Shown here piece by piece: positions 54,441 to 62,677 of a DNA stretch of 64,000 nt. Numbering within the stretch: the stretch's first letter is position 1; each line of letters begins with the position of its first letter. The position numbers and the translations under genes were made by a program. The notes beneath the pieces were generated by a model. That model was given only the letters and a program-made list of their open reading frames with translations, was not told the DNA's origin and made no database searches. Origin of the DNA: JAAGZL01 sp050288625 (GTDB lineage Bacteria > Pseudomonadota > Gammaproteobacteria > Chromatiales > Chromatiaceae); NCBI GenBank assembly GCA_050288625.1, contig JBNKEE010000029.1, positions 1 to 64,000 of the forward strand. Direction: 5' to 3'.

Positions 54441-55274
54441 ATGGCTGTATATGCCATTGGCGATGTCCAGGGCTGCTATGATCAGTTACGTCTGCTGTTG
54501 GACCTAATCGAGTTCGACCCGGAAAAAGACAAACTCTGGTTTGCCGGTGACCTGGTTAATCGAGGACCAGACTCACTCAAGGTATTGCGCTTTGTAAAGG
54601 GCCTAGGGAAAAGTGCCGTAAGCGTACTGGGGAACCATGACCTGCACCTGCTGGCCCTGTCCGAATCCATAGACAAGCACAAGGACCCCAACAACACTTT
54701 GGAGCAGGTGCTAAAGGCACCGGATCGAGATGAGTTGCTGCACTGGCTGCGCCAACGCCCTCTTATGCATCACAGTAGTAAGCGAAACATCAGTATCGTC
54801 CACGCCGGCCTACCACCTCAGTGGGACATCCCCACCGCCATGCAACGTGCAGCAGAGCTGGAATCAATACTTCAGGGTGACTCCTACCAAGAATATCTAC
54901 ATAACATGTATGGCAACCTGCCTGATCGCTGGGATCCGAAACTGAAAGGGATGGACAGGCTGCGTTTTATCACCAACTGTTTCACCCGTCTGCGCTACTG
55001 CAACCAGGATGGGTCTATCTCCATGAAGGAGAACTGCGCACCAGGCAACCAGAACCCGACTCTGACTCCCTGGTATAATGTACCAGAACGCGCCAGCAAG
55101 GGTAAACGCATCTTGTTCGGACACTGGTCCACCCTGGGCTATGGACAACATGGCGACGTCTGGTCTCTGGATAGCGGCTGTCTTTGGGGCGGAGCACTTA
55201 CAGCACTCCGCATCAGAAAGCACAAGGATCCAATACTGTTTCAGCAAGACTGCCCCAAGGCTCTACAACCTTGA
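54441..55274 (+). CDS. apaH: symmetrical bis(5'-nucleosyl)-tetraphosphatase
   Basis: ApaH cleaves Ap4A to two ADP. The 277-residue metallophosphatase has GDVQGC, GDLVNRGPDS and GNHDLHLL and later the GHWSTLGYG motif. In relatives apaG is directly upstream; here it is absent. Confidence 0.97.
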   Translation: MAVYAIGDVQGCYDQLRLLLDLIEFDPEKDKLWFAGDLVNRGPDSLKVLRFVKGLGKSAVSVLGNHDLHLLALSESIDKHKDPNNTLEQVLKAPDRDELLHWLRQRPLMHHSSKRNISIVHAGLPPQWDIPTAMQRAAELESILQGDSYQEYLHNMYGNLPDRWDPKLKGMDRLRFITNCFTRLRYCNQDGSISMKENCAPGNQNPTLTPWYNVPERASKGKRILFGHWSTLGYGQHGDVWSLDSGCLWGGALTALRIRKHKDPILFQQDCPKALQP

Positions 55275-55301
55275 ACAACTACCAGTTACTGGAGAAGACA
55301 C

Positions 55302-55727
55302 ATGGCTAACGCATCATCATTCACCTGGGGCGGCTTCCTGGTCCGACTTATGGCGGCCCTGGTCTTGGTCTTCGCCACCTACAACCCTGAGGGCTACTCC
55401 TATTTCCATTGGTCTCTGGTAGATTTCACCCAGTTTTCAATACTGAAAGGTTTTGTGGGCGTGGTACTGCTCATCGGCTGGACCATACTGCTACGCGCCA
55501 CCTTCAAATCCCTCGGACCTTTCGGCATAATCCTGGCCTTGGCTTTTTTCGTCCTGCTAATCTGGCTGATTGTAGACTGGTTGGCGATCGCCACTGACAA
55601 CTTTAAGGTTTTAAGCTACATCGGAGAGCTGGTAGTAGCTGGAATAATGAGCACCGGTGTATCCTGGTCCCACATCCGCAGGCGCATCACCGGACAGCTG
55701 GATACTGGTGATGTATCAGACGCGTGA
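55302..55727 (+). CDS. DUF6524-type membrane protein
   Basis: A 141-residue inner-membrane protein with four helices (about 10-25, 45-63, 73-92, 100-122). I recognise the family by the opening WGGFLVRLMAALVLVFATYNPEGYSY; no function is known. It overlaps the convergent folA by 12 bases and follows apaH by 27. Confidence 0.82.
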   Translation: MANASSFTWGGFLVRLMAALVLVFATYNPEGYSYFHWSLVDFTQFSILKGFVGVVLLIGWTILLRATFKSLGPFGIILALAFFVLLIWLIVDWLAIATDNFKVLSYIGELVVAGIMSTGVSWSHIRRRITGQLDTGDVSDA

Positions 55728-56216
55728 CAGGGTGATAAAACTGTAGGCAAAGGGGTTTTTATCGTCGCTCGTATGCCGCTCCCGTTCCACCTCTCTCCAC
55801 TGGTCCGAATCATACTCAGGAAACTGAGTTTCGCCATCAGCGTCTGTCTCAACCAGGGTCAGGTAGATACGATCAGCAAGAGAAAGGGCCTGCCCATAGA
55901 GCATAGCACCCCCCACAATCATAATCTCTGGCGCTTCGCCAGCGGCTTCGATGGCCTGTTGCAGTGAATGCACCACGACACAGCCGTCTGCTATATAGTT
56001 TGGATTAGAGGTGACAATAATGTGGGTCCGCCCCGGAAGCTTTCCGGGCAGAGACTCCCAGGTCTTACGCCCCATTATGATCGGTTTGCCCAGGGTCATG
56101 GCCTTGAAGTGTTTCAGATCAGCAGGCAGGTGCCAGGGCAGTGAGTTTGCGTTTCCGATCACCCGATTTTGTGCCACGGCCACGATAATGGATATGATTG
56201 GTTGCTGCTGCTTCAT
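55716..56216 (-). CDS. folA: dihydrofolate reductase
   Basis: FolA reduces dihydrofolate with NADPH, regenerating folate after ThyA. The 166-residue protein has AQNRVIGNANSLPWHLPADLKHFK, IMGRKTWESLPG and IMIVGGAMLYGQAL. Start at ATG 56216 (MKQQQPIIS), though the frame opens at 56252. It is on the same strand as thyA and lgt but separated by the opposite-strand rhodanese gene. Confidence 0.97.
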   Translation of the reverse strand: MKQQQPIISIIVAVAQNRVIGNANSLPWHLPADLKHFKAMTLGKPIIMGRKTWESLPGKLPGRTHIIVTSNPNYIADGCVVVHSLQQAIEAAGEAPEIMIVGGAMLYGQALSLADRIYLTLVETDADGETQFPEYDSDQWREVERERHTSDDKNPFAYSFITLSRV

Positions 56217-56306
56217 GGGATGAAAGCATAACATGCATAAGACTGCACTCAATAAAACAATCTGATATCTTTATCCAAGTAACGTTCAGACACATAAGCG
56301 GACCGC

Positions 56307-56720
56307 ATGATGAAGCTAAAAATCGGAAGCAAAGATCTAGTGGGAAAGGCGGAAAAACAGATCGAGTCCATCCCTCCGTCAGAAGTGGACCAGCGCATCA
56401 AAAACAAAGGTGTGCTGCTGATAGACCTGAGGGACATACGCGAGCTAAAACGCGAGGGTAAGATCCCTGAGGCAATCCATGTGCCCCGCGGCCTGCTGGA
56501 GTTCTGGATCGACCCTGAGTGTATATACTATAAGAGCTTCTTTGATGATGCAGAGGAGATCATCTTCTACTGCAACCTAGATTGGAGATCGGCCCTAGCC
56601 ACTCTGACCATAAAGGAGATGGGGTTTGAAAAGGTGAGCCACATGCGCGGCGGCTTTGACCGCTGGGTCAAGGAGATCGGGCGCATTGAGACCGTTGAAT
56701 ACCCCAAGAAGAAAGGCTAG
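56307..56720 (+). CDS. single-domain rhodanese-like protein
   Basis: A 137-residue rhodanese-fold protein: LLIDLRDIRELKREGKIPEAIHVPRG, active-site Cys in FYCNLDWRSALAT (C-N-L-D-W-R loop), MRGGFDRWV at the end. The catalytic Cys is present, so sulfur transfer is possible, but the partner is unknown. It is encoded opposite to and between folA and thyA; its stop overlaps thyA by four bases. Confidence 0.9.
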   Translation: MMKLKIGSKDLVGKAEKQIESIPPSEVDQRIKNKGVLLIDLRDIRELKREGKIPEAIHVPRGLLEFWIDPECIYYKSFFDDAEEIIFYCNLDWRSALATLTIKEMGFEKVSHMRGGFDRWVKEIGRIETVEYPKKKG

Positions 56721-57511
56721 ACAGCAACCGGCGCCTTTATATGGGGATGAGCCTCATAATCCACCAACTCAAAATCTTCATAACGAAAATCGAACACTGA
56801 CGTAATGTCTGGATTTATCTTCATACTGGGCAACGGTAACGGCGCACGGGCAAGCTGTGTCTCCACCTGATCCAGGTGATTGGAATAGAGGTGAGCATCA
56901 CCGAAAGTGTGTACAAACTCACCCGGCTCCAGTCTACACTCTTGGGCCACCATCATGGTAAGCAGGGCATAAGACGCGATATTGAACGGCACACCCAGGA
57001 AGATATCGGCACTGCGCTGATATAGTTGGCAGGAGAGTTTGCCGTCGGCTACATAAAACTGAAATAGACAGTGACAAGGCGGCAATGCCATCTCATCCAC
57101 ACAGGCCGGGTTCCAGGCGCTTACCATCAGACGGCGTGAATCCGGATTGCTCTTAATTTGTTCCAATACCAATCTTATCTGGTCGATGCTACCGCCGTCT
57201 GGCGTCGGCCATGAACGCCACTGGTAACCATACACCGGACCCAGATCACCATTCTCATCCGCCCACTCATCCCAGATGCTTACGCCATTATCATGCAGAT
57301 ACTTTATGTTGGTATCTCCCTGCAGAAACCATAGTAGCTCATGGATGATGGAACGCAGATGCAATTTCTTGGTAGTCACCACCGGAAAACCTGCAGCGAG
57401 ATCAAAACGCATCTGGTATCCGAACACACTCATGGTCCCGGTCCCGGTACGATCCTCTTTGCGGGTACCCTGGTCGCGCACGTGACGCATCAGATCCAGA
57501 TATTGCTGCAT
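56717..57511 (-). CDS. thyA: thymidylate synthase
   Basis: ThyA methylates dUMP to dTMP using methylene-tetrahydrofolate. The 264-residue protein has the active-site Cys in LPPCHCLFQFYV and QRSADIFLGVPFNIASYALL. The product dihydrofolate is the substrate of neighbouring folA. It lies two bases downstream of lgt, a conserved pair. Confidence 0.98.
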   Translation of the reverse strand: MQQYLDLMRHVRDQGTRKEDRTGTGTMSVFGYQMRFDLAAGFPVVTTKKLHLRSIIHELLWFLQGDTNIKYLHDNGVSIWDEWADENGDLGPVYGYQWRSWPTPDGGSIDQIRLVLEQIKSNPDSRRLMVSAWNPACVDEMALPPCHCLFQFYVADGKLSCQLYQRSADIFLGVPFNIASYALLTMMVAQECRLEPGEFVHTFGDAHLYSNHLDQVETQLARAPLPLPSMKINPDITSVFDFRYEDFELVDYEAHPHIKAPVAV

Positions 57512-57513
57512 GA

Positions 57514-58332
57514 TTATTTTTCTCTCGTATAAGCCATGGCAGTCAACACCAGCCCCGCCACCAACATCGGCAGGCTAAGCAATTGCCCCATGGTAAACCA
57601 TCCAAATGCCAGATAACCGATGTGGGCATCGGGCATACGTACAAACTCTACCGCAAAACGGAACAGGCCGTAAAAGGCCAAAAACAGTCCTGAGACGGCC
57701 ATCAAAGGACGTGGGATCCGTGAATAGATCCACAGGATCAGAAACAGCAATACACCCTCCAGACCGGCCTCATACAGCTGGCTTGGATGTAGCGGCTGAC
57801 TGAATCCGGCATATACCCCATTGCATACCTCAGGAAAACGAGCACAAGGCACCTGTATTGCCCATGGCAGTTCACTGGGTCTACCCCAGAGCTCACCATT
57901 GATAAAATTACCGATACGGCCGGCAAACAGCCCCACCGGTACCATAGGGGCAATAAAATCGGTCAGCTCGAAGAAGCTACGCTTAATACGTCGCCCAAAC
58001 AGCCACATGGCAATCAGCACTCCGATCAGACCACCGTGGAATGACATACCACCATCCCATATCCTGAACAGGTAGAATGGATCTGATAAAAACCGTGAGA
58101 ACCCATAAAACAGCACATATCCGATCCGCCCCCCCAGGATAACACCCATTGCGCCGTAGAATATGAGGTCATCAATCCGTTGCAGTGTTTGCTCCTGACC
58201 AATTCGATCCGCGCGCCGTCGCATCAACATCCAACTGATTGCAAAACCCAACAGGTACATAAAGCCATACCAATGTATGCGCACAGGACCTAAAGCTAGG
58301 ATAACCGGATCTATATCTGGGTAGGTCAACAT
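57514..58332 (-). CDS. lgt: prolipoprotein diacylglyceryl transferase
   Basis: Lgt adds diacylglycerol to the lipobox Cys of lipoproteins. The 272-residue membrane protein starts MLTYPDIDPVILALGPVRIHWYG and has the HGGL motif (MSFHGGLIGVL) and GRIGNFINGELWGRPS. ATG at 58332 preferred over 58353. It acts on substrates like the TPR, RlpA and cytochrome lipoproteins here. Confidence 0.98.
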   Translation of the reverse strand: MLTYPDIDPVILALGPVRIHWYGFMYLLGFAISWMLMRRRADRIGQEQTLQRIDDLIFYGAMGVILGGRIGYVLFYGFSRFLSDPFYLFRIWDGGMSFHGGLIGVLIAMWLFGRRIKRSFFELTDFIAPMVPVGLFAGRIGNFINGELWGRPSELPWAIQVPCARFPEVCNGVYAGFSQPLHPSQLYEAGLEGVLLFLILWIYSRIPRPLMAVSGLFLAFYGLFRFAVEFVRMPDAHIGYLAFGWFTMGQLLSLPMLVAGLVLTAMAYTREK

Positions 58333-58457
58333 GGTGCGATATCTTACCATCACGCCCGGCTTATTGGAGTCTATAAGTTTAAAAAATATGCCCTAAAGAT
58401 ATTTTAGTAGGTGCCGCTATCTATCTCAGAATGTCACCTGATAGGGACGGTAACACC

Positions 58458-58832
58458 ATGATCCAATCACAAGATCAAACAACAAAAAGTTCTCTGGGGC
58501 AACGTATGCGTATGCGGCGTCAACAGAAGGGGTGGACCCAAGAGCAGCTAGCGCGCCAGGCTGGGACCAACCAGGCAGTAATTCAAAAAATTGAAAACGG
58601 CAAAAGTCTTAGGCCTCGTAAAATCAATGAGATAGCAGAGGTTCTCGGGGTAAATCCGGCCTGGCTCATGTTCGGTGAAGAGGCGGAGAATGGCCTCAGC
58701 CCTGACGCAGTAGTAGTGGCAGAAGAGTGGTCACAACTTTCGGAACCACACCGCACCCGTATTCAGCGTGAGATCCACAACCTTATCCAAAGAAACTGGG
58801 AATTAGGTTCCTCGCATAGAAGGATTGGATAA
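58458..58832 (+). CDS. XRE-family helix-turn-helix regulator
   Basis: A 124-residue protein with a Cro/C1 helix-turn-helix (about 13-68): LGQRMRMRRQQKGWTQEQLARQAGTNQAVIQKIENGK. The C-terminal part is helical and of unknown role. I prefer ATG 58458, preceded by AGGGACGG; an ATG at 58431 is possible. It is divergent from lgt, and its operator is probably the intergenic 58354-58457. The target is unknown. Confidence 0.87.
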   Translation: MIQSQDQTTKSSLGQRMRMRRQQKGWTQEQLARQAGTNQAVIQKIENGKSLRPRKINEIAEVLGVNPAWLMFGEEAENGLSPDAVVVAEEWSQLSEPHRTRIQREIHNLIQRNWELGSSHRRIG

Positions 58833-58841
58833 CATCCTCAA

Positions 58842-58862
58842 CCCCCGCATTCCTTGCGGGGG
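58842..58862 (+). terminator. hairpin after the XRE regulator
   Basis: An 8-bp GC-rich stem CCCCCGCA (58842-58849) with TGCGGGGG (58855-58862) and a 5-base loop, ten bases after the stop. The tail is only weakly T-rich. Confidence 0.6.
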
Positions 58863-58969
58863 CCTCTTGAGTTAATTTAACACCAATTACAAACCACCCC
58901 CAACGGGTGTGGTTGCGTCCATGTATAATCATGTTGTCGATCTCTGCCAATGTCTTAAGGGGAAGAAAA

Positions 58970-59398
58970 ATGCTGCAGGAAACCGGAATAGTAACCACAT
59001 CTGGCGTCATTCAGCAGGCCGTGGCCCCTGTGTTTTTACTAACCGGTATCGGAGCAATGTTATCGGTCATGACCAATCGGCTTTCCAGGATTATTAACCG
59101 AGCAAGGGCACTAACTGAGAACCGGGCTTTCGACGAGGAGACAAATCAAGAAGAGCTCGCCGTTCTCTCCCGCCGGGCCCGTCTGGCAAATTCATCCATC
59201 AGCCTCTGCACATTTACAGCTTTGCTGGTTGCGGCCGTTATCGCCCTGTTGTTTATCGGTGCCTTTTTTAATCTGGATGTGACCATTCCAGTGGGCATGA
59301 TGTTCGTGGTGGCCATGCTCTCATTTATTATCGCGATGGTATTCTTCTTACGCGAGATCTACCTGGCCACGGCCAGTCTGCGCTTTGAGCAGAGATGA
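58970..59398 (+). CDS. DUF2721 membrane protein
   Basis: A 142-residue protein of the DUF2721 family: helix about 12-35 (APVFLLTGIGAMLSVMTNRLSRIINRAR), a charged cytoplasmic loop, then helices about 78-98 and 103-126. ATG at 58970 has AAGGGGAAG upstream. No function is known. Confidence 0.9.
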   Translation: MLQETGIVTTSGVIQQAVAPVFLLTGIGAMLSVMTNRLSRIINRARALTENRAFDEETNQEELAVLSRRARLANSSISLCTFTALLVAAVIALLFIGAFFNLDVTIPVGMMFVVAMLSFIIAMVFFLREIYLATASLRFEQR

Positions 59399-59413
59399 CG
59401 CCTGATTGCTACA

Positions 59414-59427
59414 GTGATTTACATCAC
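59414..59427 (+). promoter_or_regulatory. CRP/FNR-family binding site upstream of DUF302 gene
   Basis: GTGATTTACATCAC (59414-59427) is a perfect inverted repeat in its GTGAT...ATCAC arms. It agrees with the CRP half-site pattern (AGTGA-N6-TCACA, one mismatch) and approximates the FNR site. A -10 TATACT at 59468-59473 lacks a good -35. The site centre would lie about 60 bases before the start, where class I activators act. Confidence 0.5.
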
Positions 59428-59527
59428 AAGATGGAACTTTACCGCAACAAGCTAGGCATCGATTCCGTATACTGACCCTTCGTCAACAGGTCTGAGTGTT
59501 GCATTCCGATACAAAGGAGCAGACACC

Positions 59528-59980
59528 ATGCGAAGATCTCTTCTAACCATCATACTGTATCTCCTATGCGCAGCCATGGTCATGGCCGACAATGGCACCA
59601 TAAACGTTAAGAGTGCATACGATGTAAGGACCACGGCCGACCGGCTCGAAGAAGCGCTAAACAAAAAGGGCATGACCATATTTACCCGGATCAACCATGC
59701 CGAGGACGCGCAAAAGGTAGGTAAGCAACTACCCCCAACAGAACTGATCATTTTCGGCAACCCGAATGAGGGCACTCCCCTGATGCAGTGCAGCCAAAGT
59801 ATCGCCATAGATCTACCCCAGAAGGCCCTTATCTGGAAATCAAAAGATGGCCAGGTCTGGTATACCTACAACGACCCTGGATATCTGGCAAAACGTCATC
59901 AGGTCTCAAACTGCAAAGAGGTGCTTAAAGAGATCAGCGGTTCTCTTGGAAGGTTGGCCCATACCGCGACCACGCCTTAG
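59528..59980 (+). CDS. exported DUF302 protein
   Basis: A 150-residue protein with a signal peptide (cleavage after Met-Ala) and a DUF302 domain: YDVRTTADRLEEALNKKGMTIFTRINHAEDAQ, LPPTELIIFGNPNEGTPLM, then SIAIDLPQKALIWKSKDG. DUF302 proteins are periplasmic dimers of unknown role, often near redox or thiosulfate genes. It has AGGAG upstream, and a likely CRP/FNR-type activator controls it. It overlaps convergent rlmI by four bases. Confidence 0.92.
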   Translation: MRRSLLTIILYLLCAAMVMADNGTINVKSAYDVRTTADRLEEALNKKGMTIFTRINHAEDAQKVGKQLPPTELIIFGNPNEGTPLMQCSQSIAIDLPQKALIWKSKDGQVWYTYNDPGYLAKRHQVSNCKEVLKEISGSLGRLAHTATTP

Positions 59981-61173
59981 AAGGTCGGTAACACCCGCAG
60001 ATAAAAGGTCTTGAGATAGGCGCTCTCCGGAATGGCCGGATGGATCGGATGATCTGGACCTTGCTGTCCCTGCTCCAAGAGCTGCAAAGAACGATCACAG
60101 TGGCGCCCTGCCTGCTGCACCATCTGCAACAACTCCTCCTGAGACATGTGATGAGAACAAGAGGAGGTTATTAAAACTCCATCCTTGGACAATAGCTGTA
60201 CTGCAGCCTGGTTAAGTCGTCTGTAGGCCAGGGCCCCCTCCTTCTTATCCTTGCGTCTTTTAATAAAGGCAGGCGGATCCAGAACGATCAAATCGAAACG
60301 CTCCCGTTCTGTGCGCATTTCTCGCAAACAATCGAAGGCGTTGGCGTGGCGAGTCTCAACCTTTTCGGACAAAGAATTTTTGGCGGCGTTGGCCGAGACC
60401 ATTTCCAAGGCGCTGTTGGATGTATCCACGCACACCACATGATTCGCCCCCATAGCGGCCGCCTGCACCCCCCAGGCCCCGACATAACTACAAATATCCA
60501 ACACCCTTCCGCCTTGGATATATCTGGCCATACGAGCACGATTATCCGCCTGATCAAAGAACCAACCGGTCTTTTGCCCTTCCTGAGACTGCACCTGAAA
60601 GCTCAAACCGTTTTCCTCCACAGCCAGTAAATCAGTCACTCGCCCTGAGGCCAATTCTATATACCGTTCAAGTCCTTCCTGTTCCCTAACCGAACTGTCG
60701 TTACGCAGCAGTATGCCGGCAGGTTTCAGCACCTTTTCCAGAGCCGCAACCACCTCTTGCTTCAGAAGCTCCATGCCCGCGGTGGTGATCTGCACCACCA
60801 CTTGGTCTCCGTAACGATCCACCACCAGCCCAGGCAGGCCGTCGCTTTCTCCGAACACCATACGGTAATACGGTTTAGAATAGATACGCTCGCGCAAGGC
60901 TAAGGCCACCTTGAGGCGATGTACCAGCAAAGAAGCGGAGAGCGGATGTTCTCGATCCCGACTGACCAGACGGGCACAGATAAGAGAGTTAGGATTTACA
61001 TACCCGGAACCGAGCCATTTCTCCTGATGATTGACAATATCCACCGCCTGGCCCGGAGTAAAATCTTTTAGCGATGTGGCCTTGGTATCCACTTCGTTGC
61101 TGTAGATCCAACAGTGCCCCGTGCGGATGCGACGATCCTGATTCTTTTTCAAACGCAGCTGTGCGGCATTCAT
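59977..61173 (-). CDS. rlmI: 23S rRNA m5C1962 methyltransferase
   Basis: RlmI methylates C1962 of 23S rRNA. The 398-residue protein has an N-terminal PUA domain (about 1-80), a RlmI-type central domain and a C-terminal SAM fold with DICSYVGAWGVQAAAMGA, DTSNSALE and the active-site LDPPAFIKRRKDK. The usual length and order are kept. Confidence 0.95.
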   Translation of the reverse strand: MNAAQLRLKKNQDRRIRTGHCWIYSNEVDTKATSLKDFTPGQAVDIVNHQEKWLGSGYVNPNSLICARLVSRDREHPLSASLLVHRLKVALALRERIYSKPYYRMVFGESDGLPGLVVDRYGDQVVVQITTAGMELLKQEVVAALEKVLKPAGILLRNDSSVREQEGLERYIELASGRVTDLLAVEENGLSFQVQSQEGQKTGWFFDQADNRARMARYIQGGRVLDICSYVGAWGVQAAAMGANHVVCVDTSNSALEMVSANAAKNSLSEKVETRHANAFDCLREMRTERERFDLIVLDPPAFIKRRKDKKEGALAYRRLNQAAVQLLSKDGVLITSSCSHHMSQEELLQMVQQAGRHCDRSLQLLEQGQQGPDHPIHPAIPESAYLKTFYLRVLPTF

Positions 61174-61243
61174 TTGATGGTTTCCTGTACAGTCACTACC
61201 GCATCATGATGCGAGAAGATATACACTCAAATCTACTGTAACC

Positions 61244-61813
61244 TTAACGCGCAATCTTACTGATCTTTGACCCTTCCAGGGTCAGGTTGTACATAAGACC
61301 TTTGTTGCTAAAGATAAAGGCAACCACAGGATCCTTGATCTCGATACTATTTATATCCTCTCCCACGCCCCATTTAATCACTGCGACCGAGCCATCCACA
61401 CCCACTTTCCAGCCATCACTGTGACGAAACTTATTCAGGGCCTGCTTAGTGAGGAAGACTACGACCACGGACTTAGACTGAGCACCCAATTGGAATCCTA
61501 CTGACGCGCCTGCGGTACTATAGTAACCCACTGTCTTACCTCCTATACGCAGAGCGCCCTCACCGTACTCTCCCCCCACGACCATACCGGCCTTGATGAC
61601 GCTGGGAAATACCAGGACACCCTCGGCCCTGTTCAGAAACTCAGCACCACCGGATATCTCTTTTTTGAAGCGCTGCAGGGTGGCATTTGCACCGATATTT
61701 ATCTCTGCCGCAGAGGCGCCCGCAGCCGGCTGTGAAAATGAGAACCCGGTCAGCAGGAACAGGATGGATGCAACAATCGTTACCAGGTGTGGTTTCAGTT
61801 GGTTCTTTTTCAT
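61244..61813 (-). CDS. exported SYLF-domain (Ysc84-like) protein
   Basis: A 189-residue protein with signal peptide (core VTIVASILFLLTGFSF, cleavage near Ala-Gly-Ala) and a SYLF domain: FLNRAEGVLVFPSVIKAGMVVGGEYGEGAL, then GGKTVGYYSTAGASVGFQLGAQSKSVVVVFL. SYLF proteins bind lipids, and bacterial ones are periplasmic. Function here unknown. GAGGAAAG precedes the ATG; it ends 70 bases before rlmI. Confidence 0.92.
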   Translation of the reverse strand: MKKNQLKPHLVTIVASILFLLTGFSFSQPAAGASAAEINIGANATLQRFKKEISGGAEFLNRAEGVLVFPSVIKAGMVVGGEYGEGALRIGGKTVGYYSTAGASVGFQLGAQSKSVVVVFLTKQALNKFRHSDGWKVGVDGSVAVIKWGVGEDINSIEIKDPVVAFIFSNKGLMYNLTLEGSKISKIAR

Positions 61814-61838
61814 ACCGCTTTCCTCTTTAAGTTAAACG

Positions 61839-62291
61839 TTAAGACCAGCGTTTCTCCGCCTCTTTATCGCCATCTCTGGCATCGACCCAACGCTCACCGT
61901 CTGCTGTCTGCTCTTTCTTCCAGAACGGCGCCCTAGTCTTTAGATAATCGATAACAAATTCGCAGGCCTGAAAGGCCTCGCCGCGATGGGCGCTGGCTAT
62001 AGCGACCAATACGATCGGATCCATGGGTTTCAGTTCACCTACCCGATGTATCACCCGCATACCCATAAGATCCCAGCGTTCATCTGCCTCGGCCAGGATC
62101 TTCCCCAGTGCCTTCTCCGTCATACCCGGATAGTGTTCCAGGGTCATGGCGGTCACCTGCTCACCCGCGTTTATATCGCGCATCTGACCGATAAATGTGA
62201 CGACTGCGCCTATGGCCGGATTGGACTGACGCATCTCCTCTTGGACTGCACTGATATCGAAGGGTTCTTGCTGGATGCTGATCGTATTCAT
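61839..62291 (-). CDS. moaE: molybdopterin synthase catalytic subunit
   Basis: MoaE converts cyclic pyranopterin phosphate to molybdopterin with sulfur from MoaD. The 150-residue protein has TFIGQMRD, LEHYPGMTEKAL, RVIHRVGELKPMD and the catalytic Lys/Arg region RAPFWKKEQT. It is separated from moaD by an atypical 131-base spacer with repeats. Confidence 0.96.
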   Translation of the reverse strand: MNTISIQQEPFDISAVQEEMRQSNPAIGAVVTFIGQMRDINAGEQVTAMTLEHYPGMTEKALGKILAEADERWDLMGMRVIHRVGELKPMDPIVLVAIASAHRGEAFQACEFVIDYLKTRAPFWKKEQTADGERWVDARDGDKEAEKRWS

Positions 62292-62422
62292 ATTTTATGT
62301 CATGGATAGTAATACAAATACATCCATGTAGGTTTGTTCCGGCCCAGCCATCCCTGGCTGGTCGATCGTGCTGCTGTGTTTGTCCACTGGATTCATGCCC
62401 TATGGATACAAACGATCACCAC
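62292..62422. repeat. palindrome-rich spacer between moaD and moaE
   Basis: Unusually long for genes that normally touch. It holds CAGCCA-TCC-TGGCTG-like pairing near 62345-62360 and an outer imperfect inverted repeat (ACAAATACATCCATGTAGG near 62311-62331 against CCCTATGGATACAAA near 62397-62411). It resembles an intergenic palindromic repeat element. It also contains a CATCCATG motif similar to that near position 88. No ORF is convincing. Confidence 0.45.
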
Positions 62423-62677
62423 TCACCCCCCTGTCACCGGAGGAAAGAAGGCCACCTCGTCATTATCTTTAATGGGAGTCTCCAAATCGGCTAGCTCCCG
62501 GTTCACCGCCATCATGACCGATCGTTCATCGGAAAAGGCCGATGCCCAAGCGTCACCGCGCTGCTGTAATAGCTCAATGATAGCAGCTACATTCGCCAGC
62601 CCCGGGTTGGCCTCCAGCTCCAGCATCTCAGTTTGCACCTGCTCACGCAGATGGGCAAAGAACAGGACCTGTATCAT
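62423..62677 (-). CDS. moaD: molybdopterin synthase sulfur carrier subunit
   Basis: An 84-residue ubiquitin-fold protein ending in Thr-Gly-Gly (FFPPVTGG), the terminus activated by MoeB and thiocarboxylated. It begins MIQVLFFAHLREQVQTE. Its start and moeA's stop overlap by four bases. MoeB, its activator, is encoded at 11522. Confidence 0.96.
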   Translation of the reverse strand: MIQVLFFAHLREQVQTEMLELEANPGLANVAAIIELLQQRGDAWASAFSDERSVMMAVNRELADLETPIKDNDEVAFFPPVTGG

